Source: a virus. From it: a stretch of DNA of 41,520 bases. This document shows positions 35,470 through 41,520 of the stretch, in pieces. The notes below the pieces were generated by a model that was not told where the DNA came from, searched no databases, and was given only the letters and a program-made list of their open reading frames with translations. Made by a program: the position numbers and the translations under genes. Numbering within the stretch: the stretch's first letter is position 1; the number at the start of each line of letters is the position of its first letter. The DNA lies in IMG/VR virus record IMGVR_UViG_3300009505_000025, positions 1 through 41,520 of that record. The stretch is one strand, 5' to 3'.

Positions 35470-36029
35470 ATTGACATAACGATTTGATGGTCAAACATTC
35501 TATACATCTTAACATCATCAACGATGAACTCATATTCACTATTGGGTTTGTAACAAACCTTATCTCCTTTTGTGACACCTTTAGATTTTAAATAATCGTT
35601 TGGGTATTCCATAATACCTACTAAAGGCTCTTCGCTTAAAGGTTTGTATACATATGATTCTTCAACGGGAGCAGGTTTGACAAAACAGTATCTATCACAG
35701 GCATTCCATTGTGTGCCATTATGATACATATAAAATTGTTCTTTTTCTACAAAAAACAAATCATCCTTAAAGTAACTTTTACCACTTCGTTTTGCACCCT
35801 TCATATCATTGTAGAACTTAAAAACATTGTGATGTACTAATAAAAAATCTCCCACCTTTATTGGACCTTTATATCCAAGGGGGAGTTCTATTACTTCGGC
35901 TTCTCGATTCGCAAATCGAAAATCCTCTTCAGATGTACTTATAATAATGTCCAATCCGGACATTTCTTTTGTATTGTTGTATCGCTTACCCTTTAAAGGT
36001 TTTACAATAAAAGCAAAAGGTGATTTCAT
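35466..36029 (-). CDS. GroES-like (Cpn10-fold) protein
   Basis: This 187-aa protein follows the co-chaperonin pattern. It has an N-terminal strand (FAFIVKPLKGKRY), a segment where the mobile loop belongs (MSGLDIIIS), then AEVIELPLGYKGPIKVGDFL, matching the conserved ViavG...vkvGDxVlf core. A second, similar half ends in YRMFDHQIVMSI, like the final strand of GroES. Two such halves suggest a double or enlarged Cpn10 like T4 gp31, which helps a host GroEL fold the phage capsid protein. The fit is by eye. A short unrelated beta-barrel protein remains possible. It heads the cassette with the oxygenase and SET genes. Confidence 0.5.
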   Translation of the reverse strand: MKSPFAFIVKPLKGKRYNNTKEMSGLDIIISTSEEDFRFANREAEVIELPLGYKGPIKVGDFLLVHHNVFKFYNDMKGAKRSGKSYFKDDLFFVEKEQFYMYHNGTQWNACDRYCFVKPAPVEESYVYKPLSEEPLVGIMEYPNDYLKSKGVTKGDKVCYKPNSEYEFIVDDVKMYRMFDHQIVMSI

Positions 36030-36037
36030 AATTTAAT

Positions 36038-36220
36038 TTATGAGCCACAACCAATACAGTCTATGTGTGAATCAGTTGGTTTGACTCCATTTAATTTCAT
36101 TTCAATATTGTGAATCTCATCAGCAACTGACATTTGTTCCATCCAATCAGAGATACTTTCTTTTTGTTTTTTAAGAACTTCTACTTTTTCTGTTAGTTCT
36201 TTTCTTTCATTATCTGTCAT
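36038..36220 (-). CDS. Small coiled-coil protein with C-terminal CxxC
   Basis: This is a 60-aa helical protein. Residues 1-45 form a charged amphipathic helix (RKELTEKVEVLKKQKESISD) and the end is DCIGCGS, a CxxC that could bind metal if the protein dimerises or pair as a disulfide. Its ATG overlaps the stop of the upstream gene (TAATG). No family is recognised. Confidence 0.55.
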   Translation of the reverse strand: MTDNERKELTEKVEVLKKQKESISDWMEQMSVADEIHNIEMKLNGVKPTDSHIDCIGCGS

Positions 36221-36447
36221 TACAGAAAATTTATATTGTACTCAATAGAGACAGGCATCATAGATGTGAACTCTTTCCATAATAATATTTCATCATTATT
36301 CTGAATGTATATTAAAATACTATCAGACTCTTCTACAAACTTAATTAAATGAATTGTATAATTACCATTTAACACTGCTTGACCTACAATATAATGCATT
36401 GCTCCTGACTTATAATCAGGTCCTATAGAAATTTTTCTAATATCCAT
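36220..36447 (-). CDS. Small beta-rich hypothetical protein
   Basis: This 75-aa protein consists mostly of alternating hydrophobic residues (GNYTIHLIKFVEESDSILIY), suggesting a small beta barrel or sandwich. It starts in a TAATG overlap with the fibre gene stop and ends in another with the CxxC gene, so the three are translationally coupled. A fibre-associated chaperone or cap is a possibility from position alone. Confidence 0.55.
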   Translation of the reverse strand: MDIRKISIGPDYKSGAMHYIVGQAVLNGNYTIHLIKFVEESDSILIYIQNNDEILLWKEFTSMMPVSIEYNINFL

Positions 36448-38711
36448 TACGCTAATTTATGAATAGCAATCCACGAACTTGGTGCATTAGGCATAGTTCC
36501 CACACCTGTTGTTACTGCTTGTGCACTTCCTTGAAGATTAGACATTGTTGCGAGTAACTGCATTCTAACATTATCAACTGTAGTTTCTAAAGGAAAACTA
36601 ACTTCCCAACCTGAAGCTACTGTATCAGATACTTGTTGAATCCAAGTTTGTAAATAAGGAACACCACTTATTGTTGCAGTAAATGCAGCATATTGAGTTG
36701 TAATATCTTGATTAGCAACATTAACACCTATATTAATAATGTACTTTCCGGGAAGATTAAATGTAACATCACCTGAGGGAGAAATAATTACTTCAGGAGT
36801 TGTTTGTCCTTTACCAAAAAGTATCTGAGTTGCTGAACCGGGACTAATTGCTTGAGTAGCACTTTCTGCATCTTCAATAACCTTATTCATCTGAAAAGGT
36901 GTACTGTTAACTGTAACATCACCTAAACCTGAAGCAGGACTAATACTTACGTTTGTTCCTGCAACTATTGAGGTTACTCCTCCACCTCCTGAAGAAACTT
37001 CCCATTGTGTTTGAACCTCTGAACCATTTATGCTTTTAACTGCTAATACTTGAGATTGTAGAGTTGGTAAAGTTTCAGGTAATGAAATCACTTGGTCAAC
37101 ACCTGCATCCGGTGCTTTAACAGTAACTGTTTGTGGAACACCTGATTTACTTCCTCCTGTTCTAAATTCAACTCTACCACCTTCGCTAATACTGTTTCCG
37201 TCAAGCCTTAATACTCCATAAGTTTCAGATGGAGAAACTTCATAACCTATTTTAACCGTAGCAATTTTATTAACTGAATCTAAGTTATAAGTAAATTGTG
37301 TATCGCCATCTAATAATCCGTTTGCATTATGGAATTGAACATTAGATGGTGCACCACCCGGTGTTGCAGTAGCAGTAATAGCTAAATTTCCACTACCAAG
37401 AAGACTGTTTCCATTAACGGTCTTAATATTTGTGCCACTAACTAAGGCATCTTGTTTACTATTAAAAGTAGCAAAGTCTCCTGATGATAAATACCCATCA
37501 TCTGTTGCCGAAGCTGCACTCATACTAATATCCGGTGTTGTTCCACCGCTACTCTTAATAGGTGCAGTTGCCGTAACACTTGTTACAATACCACTCTTTG
37601 GTAAATCAAATGAAAATGTATTTCCGGTTTGAGAAACTAAAGCACCGTTAAGTGTTATATCTCCTACAACAGATGCATTCGGTCCTATAACCCCTGTAAT
37701 TCCTGAATCAAAATTAATTACAGTTGGACTACTTGAGTTGTTCATAGTAACACCTGAACCTGTAAACTCAAAGAGTCCTGCTTCAGTATCGTTTCCTACT
37801 TTAATACTATTAACTGTAGGAGATGTTTGAGCACTTATGGTTAATGTTTTAACACCATTTACATCTGTATTAACTGAACCTGATAGACCTCCACCTACGA
37901 TTACTTTATCACTAAAATATCCCGACTGAGTATCTGCTGCATCATATTTAAATTTCTCATCAGCACCACTACCACCTACGGTAGACCATAGAGATGTGAA
38001 AGGAGATGTTGGGGTTGCAACTTTATCAATAACTAATACTTGACCTGTTGCCGGTTCGTTTTCCGGTAGAGCAACTGCATAGCTTTGTTTTAATATTTGA
38101 CCCGGAGATGCCCAAGAAGCATATTGACCCGAACCAATTGCATCATAATATCTTGTTTCTCCAAAAAACGAGCCTTCACCACTTCCTGCAAATATATTTA
38201 ACTGACCTTTTAGGACTCCATCTTGACCTATGTTAACTGCAGGGTTTGCGTATCCTTTTAAATCTACTGTGAAAAAATCACCTGCAGCAAAGTTACTACC
38301 ATCATTATATTGAACTCCAAGGGTAGGTGCTCCCGGATTGCCTCCTGAGACACCTGAACCATCTATGTTAATTAAGTTCCCTACTGCAGTTATTGTAATA
38401 CCTCCCTTACCTGCTAAATCAATATCAGGTCCGGTTGCTCCATCAATAGATTGAATACCACTACTGCTACTGCCTGTAATAGTAATGTCAGTTCCGGAAG
38501 CACTAATACTAATGCCTCCGGCTCCAATTAAGTTTAATTCACCCGTAAGAGTATTTAATGACTGAACGGAAGCTGAGCCTCCCGGTACTAATGCAATAAT
38601 GTCTCCAATGGTATAATTCATTGTAACATCAGCATCATCAACGTTTGTACCAATTACTTTATCGTGAATTGTTGGGATGCCATCTATTGCATATGTACTT
38701 ATTCTTGCCAT
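36447..38711 (-). CDS. Tail fibre protein with C1q/TNF-like C-terminal domain
   Basis: This 754-aa protein is rich in Gly, Ser, Thr, Asn and Val, with repeated beta units (for example GAGGISISASGTDITITGSS and GKGGITITAVGNLINIDGSG), typical of phage fibre shafts. The N-terminus (STYAIDGIPTIHDKVIGTNV) lacks collagen triplets and may attach to the virion. The last 150 residues, with NLPGKYIINIGVNVAN and a YLQTWIQQ strand, look like a C1q/TNF-type jelly roll used for trimerisation and receptor binding. Its start is coupled to the coiled-coil gene stop (TAATG). I call it a fibre with confidence, the C1q-like end less so. Confidence 0.7.
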   Translation of the reverse strand: MARISTYAIDGIPTIHDKVIGTNVDDADVTMNYTIGDIIALVPGGSASVQSLNTLTGELNLIGAGGISISASGTDITITGSSSSGIQSIDGATGPDIDLAGKGGITITAVGNLINIDGSGVSGGNPGAPTLGVQYNDGSNFAAGDFFTVDLKGYANPAVNIGQDGVLKGQLNIFAGSGEGSFFGETRYYDAIGSGQYASWASPGQILKQSYAVALPENEPATGQVLVIDKVATPTSPFTSLWSTVGGSGADEKFKYDAADTQSGYFSDKVIVGGGLSGSVNTDVNGVKTLTISAQTSPTVNSIKVGNDTEAGLFEFTGSGVTMNNSSSPTVINFDSGITGVIGPNASVVGDITLNGALVSQTGNTFSFDLPKSGIVTSVTATAPIKSSGGTTPDISMSAASATDDGYLSSGDFATFNSKQDALVSGTNIKTVNGNSLLGSGNLAITATATPGGAPSNVQFHNANGLLDGDTQFTYNLDSVNKIATVKIGYEVSPSETYGVLRLDGNSISEGGRVEFRTGGSKSGVPQTVTVKAPDAGVDQVISLPETLPTLQSQVLAVKSINGSEVQTQWEVSSGGGGVTSIVAGTNVSISPASGLGDVTVNSTPFQMNKVIEDAESATQAISPGSATQILFGKGQTTPEVIISPSGDVTFNLPGKYIINIGVNVANQDITTQYAAFTATISGVPYLQTWIQQVSDTVASGWEVSFPLETTVDNVRMQLLATMSNLQGSAQAVTTGVGTMPNAPSSWIAIHKLA

Positions 38712-38965
38712 TATTCTACTTTAGTTAGTTCTTCTTTCTTTTTTACTTCTCCTGTTTGAACATCAATTTGAGAATCTTCACCATACTTTTTAGATAGTTC
38801 TAATTCTACTGCTGCGTAATCAGATTTTAAAGTGTCAATCTTTTTAACGAGTGCTACTTTTTGTAGTTCTGCATCTCCAAGTTGCATCTTTAATTGATTA
38901 AATGCGTTTAGCATTGATTGAACTTGTGTAAGTTCTTGTTCTGTCAATTTTTTACTTTTTGCCAT
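38711..38965 (-). CDS. Coiled-coil protein preceding the second fibre
   Basis: This 84-aa protein is nearly all helix with heptad hydrophobics (LTQVQSMLNAFNQLKMQLGD, then LQKVALVKKIDTLKSDY) and a charged Lys/Glu tail. It is the first gene after a promoter-like TATCTTTG, and its stop overlaps the fibre start. It may be a fibre assembly factor or minor virion coiled coil. I recognise no family. Confidence 0.65.
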   Translation of the reverse strand: MAKSKKLTEQELTQVQSMLNAFNQLKMQLGDAELQKVALVKKIDTLKSDYAAVELELSKKYGEDSQIDVQTGEVKKKEELTKVE

Positions 38966-38994
38966 TTGATTTATATTAAATTAATTATTAGTTA

Positions 38995-39002
38995 CAAAGA
39001 TA
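38995..39002 (-). promoter_or_regulatory. Promoter-like TATCTTTG before the fibre/accessory operon
   Basis: The 55-base gap between the collagen gene stop and the 84-aa gene carries TATCTTTG on the minus strand, 29 bases before the ATG. A TTG at 39018-39020 lies 15 bases upstream, a little closer than the usual 17-23. It is the best-formed promoter candidate in the window and would drive the fibre, GroES-like, oxygenase, SET and perhaps packaging genes. Confidence 0.6.
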
Positions 39003-39020
39003 TGAAATTTTCTGTTGCAA

Positions 39021-41520
39021 TTAAAACTCACATCGAGTTAACAATATACAAGTTGTACTTCCATCGTCAAAAGTTATTTGCAAGTATGTAGTCTTACCTT
39101 CTGTATAAAAATCTTGTCTAACAATTTTTGTTTCTGTACCGTTAAGGAAGATAACACCACCACCATCTGCTCCTGCAGGTCCTTCGGGACCTTGAGGTCC
39201 TGTTGCTCCTGTTGCACCTTTTGAGCCGGTTGCACCCTGTGGACCTTGGGGTCCTGTACTACCGGTATCTCCCTTAGGACCTTGAGGTCCTGTACTTCCT
39301 GTTGTCCCCTTTGCTCCTGCCGGACCTTGCGGACCTGTCAATCCAATAGGTCCTTGCGGTCCTGTACTACCTGTATTTCCTTTTGCTCCTGCCGGACCTT
39401 CCGGACCTTCCGGTCCTGTTGCTCCATTTTTACCATCTGCTCCTGCCGGACCTTGCGGTCCTATTGAGCCTGTACTTCCTTTTGCTCCTGCCGGACCTTG
39501 CGGACCTTGCGGTCCCGTTAACCCTGTGCTTCCTTTAGGTCCTTCAGGTCCTTCCGGTCCTTCAGGTCCTTCCGGTCCTACACTTCCGGTGCTACCTTTT
39601 GGTCCTGCCGGTCCAACTGCTCCCGTATCTCCTTTTGCTCCGGTACTACCCTTAGCACCTGCCGGTCCTTCAGGTCCTTCAGGTCCAACTGCTCCGGTAC
39701 TACCCTTAGCACCTGCCGGTCCTGTATCTCCTGTATCTCCTTTAGGACCTTCGGGTCCTGTTAGTCCAATAGGACCTCTTGCTCCTGCTGCACCTGTATC
39801 ACCCTTTGGTCCTTGTGGACCTTCAGGTCCTTGTGCACCATTCTTTCCGTCTGCTCCTGCAGGTCCGGTTAATCCTATCGGTCCTTGAGCACCTGTGTCT
39901 CCTTTTACCCCTTGGTCTCCTGTATCACCCTTTGGTCCTTGTGGACCTTCAGGTCCTGTTAAACCTATTGGACCCCGTGCACCTGTATCACCTTTAGCAC
40001 CTGTGTCACCGGTCTTACCAATGTCACCCTGTGGTCCTTCCGGTCCTTGTGGACCTGTTAAACCTATTGGACCTTGGCTTCCGGTATCACCTTTAACACC
40101 TTGGTCACCTGTATCTCCTTTAGGTCCTTGAGGACCCTCCGGTCCTGTCAAGCCTATTGGTCCTCGACTACCCGTATCTCCTTTTGCACCGTCTGCTCCC
40201 GTATCTCCTTTGGGACCCTCCGGTCCTGTATTGGTTGGCATTGTTACAGAATTACCATCACTAATGGTAAGTGTTTGACCTGATACGGATAATGTTTGTC
40301 TATCAACACAAAACTCAACTTGTCTTGCTTCTTGGTTAACAGTTACATTTGTTCCTTTACAACCAACAAAAGTTAAAGTGTCGCTATTTGATGATGCTTT
40401 AATAGTGCCCACACCATCAGTAACATTTTTAAATATTGCCTGAGAAGAGCCTTTGTCGTTATTTGTTAGTGTGATTGTTTCATCTGTAGTTTGGTTTAGT
40501 GTAAAGTCTCCCCCACCACTCATACCTGAACCTGCAGATAATGTAATTTTTTTATCGCTTACTGAAGCTGAGTTGTCTGTCCAAGATGCAGTTAATGTAC
40601 CTCCATCTACTTGAGTAGCAGTTAATGTTTTAGTTGTATTTCCTGTTACTGCAAGTTTATTTATTGTATTATCATAAGCAGAGTTCCATTCATTTGAATT
40701 ACCTCCTGCTGCATACATTCCACCTGTTGTTGTAAGGTCTTTATTATAATTAACAGTAAATGGGACCTGTGCATTGTCAACTCCTGAAAAGTTAGACGTT
40801 AGCATAATATTTAATAGAGGAACTGTTGTATAATTTCCTGTTGTAGGTATTGCACCCCAAGTTAAAGTAAACCTTGTTCTGTTATCTCCTGTATGAATAG
40901 AATTTATAACGTGAGCATTTAATCCCCAATTTGTAAATCCATTTGACCTTTCAAAGTCTGATGTTGCTCCTGCATTAACATCCCACCTTCCGGTAGCGTA
41001 ATCGTACTCTTCTATCTCTACAGTTAATCCCGGATAAGTAAATCCTGTCCACGATGTTTCAATCCATAATATAGCCGTTGTAGGCCACCCCGTTGAAGCA
41101 GTTACTTCAAACCTAAATTTCTTTGTAGTGTTGGTAATAGACCCACCCGAACTTGTAGACTTCTGACCATCCAATATGTTATTAAACATAGTGGTATTAT
41201 TCCAAGCAACCCAAGATGAGCCATTCCAATATTCCGTATTAGAATATGGTTGGTATCTAATAATGTCTGACTTAGCACCTTGTACAAACCATCTTAAATT
41301 ATTATTACCTGAATAGCTATCATAATAGTAAGCATTACTTGCTACACTATGATAGGGTTGAAAACAAGAATCATTAAAGTAAACATCATCGGTGAAAGTT
41401 TTAGTTCCACTTCCAATCGTTTGTGCTCCTGTTGTTCTTACGACTGTACTGTCAACATTAAATGTAACAGTTTCTGCTGAAGATTGGTTTAATGTGAAAT
41501 CTCCGCCACTTGACAAGCCA
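39021..41520 (-). CDS. Collagen-like tail fibre protein (5' end beyond window)
   Basis: The frame is open to the right edge. The apparent start at 41516 is a TTG within the shaft sequence GLSSGGDFTLNQ, which returns later as GMSGGGDFTLNQ, so the true start is outside. The visible 832 residues comprise a beta-rich Thr/Ser/Asn region with repeats of the type GGDFTLNQ..ET(V/I)T, about 118 consecutive Gly-X-Y triplets (39155-40226), and a 40-residue beta cap ending TCILLTRCEF. Such phage collagen triple helices act as rigid trimeric fibres, the cap or flanks giving trimerisation and receptor binding. The motif GPIGLTGP recurs six times. Proline sits only in the X position and lysine often in Y. 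Confidence 0.9.
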   Translation of the reverse strand, partial: GLSSGGDFTLNQSSAETVTFNVDSTVVRTTGAQTIGSGTKTFTDDVYFNDSCFQPYHSVASNAYYYDSYSGNNNLRWFVQGAKSDIIRYQPYSNTEYWNGSSWVAWNNTTMFNNILDGQKSTSSGGSITNTTKKFRFEVTASTGWPTTAILWIETSWTGFTYPGLTVEIEEYDYATGRWDVNAGATSDFERSNGFTNWGLNAHVINSIHTGDNRTRFTLTWGAIPTTGNYTTVPLLNIMLTSNFSGVDNAQVPFTVNYNKDLTTTGGMYAAGGNSNEWNSAYDNTINKLAVTGNTTKTLTATQVDGGTLTASWTDNSASVSDKKITLSAGSGMSGGGDFTLNQTTDETITLTNNDKGSSQAIFKNVTDGVGTIKASSNSDTLTFVGCKGTNVTVNQEARQVEFCVDRQTLSVSGQTLTISDGNSVTMPTNTGPEGPKGDTGADGAKGDTGSRGPIGLTGPEGPQGPKGDTGDQGVKGDTGSQGPIGLTGPQGPEGPQGDIGKTGDTGAKGDTGARGPIGLTGPEGPQGPKGDTGDQGVKGDTGAQGPIGLTGPAGADGKNGAQGPEGPQGPKGDTGAAGARGPIGLTGPEGPKGDTGDTGPAGAKGSTGAVGPEGPEGPAGAKGSTGAKGDTGAVGPAGPKGSTGSVGPEGPEGPEGPEGPKGSTGLTGPQGPQGPAGAKGSTGSIGPQGPAGADGKNGATGPEGPEGPAGAKGNTGSTGPQGPIGLTGPQGPAGAKGTTGSTGPQGPKGDTGSTGPQGPQGATGSKGATGATGPQGPEGPAGADGGGVIFLNGTETKIVRQDFYTEGKTTYLQITFDDGSTTCILLTRCEF
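39155..40226 (-). repeat. Collagen Gly-X-Y coding repeat (about 118 triplets)
   Basis: On the minus strand every third codon is Gly for about 357 codons without a break. Within it the block GPIGLTGPEGPQGPKGDTGD and the following 16 residues recur 63 residues later with one change, while the DNA differs at many third positions, so the duplication is old and held by selection on the protein. Plus-strand open frames here rich in Gly-Pro-Ser are merely the complement. Confidence 0.95.

Noticed and set aside
39155-40226. Collagen proteins as substrate for a classical prolyl-4-hydroxylase
   Set aside because: No triplet has proline in the Y position, so the X-Pro-Gly target is absent.
39246-40283. 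Plus-strand open frames rich in Gly-Pro-Ser or Cys-Arg opposite the collagen gene
   Set aside because: They are the complement of the Gly-X-Y codons, with no start context or coupling to neighbours.
41514-41516. TTG at 41516 as start of the collagen-like fibre
   Set aside because: It lies inside the repeat unit GLSSGGDFTLNQ, matching GMSGGGDFTLNQ further on, and the frame is open to the edge.
1-41520. tRNA genes, CRISPR arrays, insertion sequences, integrase or attachment sites
   Set aside because: No cloverleaf-like segment, spaced repeat array, transposase or recombinase motif was found by eye; there is also almost no intergenic space to hold them.

Overview
This window is a tightly packed, AT-rich piece of a tailed bacteriophage genome, almost certainly a short-tailed (podovirus-type) phage of a Bacteroidetes (probably flavobacterial, aquatic) host. 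The host call rests on promoter-like TAnnTTTG elements in the four minus-strand gaps that lack only a terminator, on A-rich leaders with no clear Shine-Dalgarno sequences, and on protein types I associate with crAss-like and marine flavobacterial phages. The taxonomic call is an inference. No tRNA, CRISPR array, insertion sequence or integrase is visible. Both edges cut a gene: the left edge cuts a primase/helicase-type ATPase and the right edge cuts a collagen-like fibre gene.

Region 1 (about 1-5193, plus strand) is a replication/recombination operon with overlapping starts and stops. It holds a phage NTPase/helicase (partial), a small UVR-like protein, a DEAH/SNF2-type helicase, a small membrane protein, a VRR-NUC nuclease, a protein with a DnaA domain IV-like DNA-binding segment, a second PD-(D/E)XK-like nuclease and several unrecognised small proteins.

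Region 2 (5161-41520, minus strand) is the virion module, read from right to left. In transcription order it has a collagen-like fibre and a second fibre, then small genes. Next comes an accessory cassette (GroES-like protein, Fe(II)/2-oxoglutarate oxygenase, SET-domain protein). Then come a small terminase candidate, large terminase, portal, scaffold and major capsid protein, followed by a head-region protein, connector and tail tube proteins, a very large tail hub and two appendage proteins. The series ends with a GNAT protein, three ejection proteins of T7 gp14/15/16 type (271, 660 and 2971 aa) and a 51-aa basic protein. The order head - tail tube A - tail tube B - gp13-like GNAT - gp14 - gp15 - gp16 closely follows T7.

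The two modules converge at 5161-5193, where the ends of opposing genes overlap. Two strong intrinsic terminators on the minus strand, after the capsid gene and after the 250-aa head gene, together with four promoter-like motifs, divide the late module into transcription units.

The most unusual signals are these: an exact 16-bp near-palindrome found four times, three of them inside genes in three different reading frames and once as the stem of the post-capsid terminator; a SET methyltransferase plus 2OG oxygenase pair in a phage whose fibre is a long collagen helix rich in X-Lys-Gly but with no X-Pro-Gly; a zincin-type HEMGH motif inside the giant ejection protein; and a large terminase whose Walker A has lost the usual lysine, in a lambda gpA-like way.
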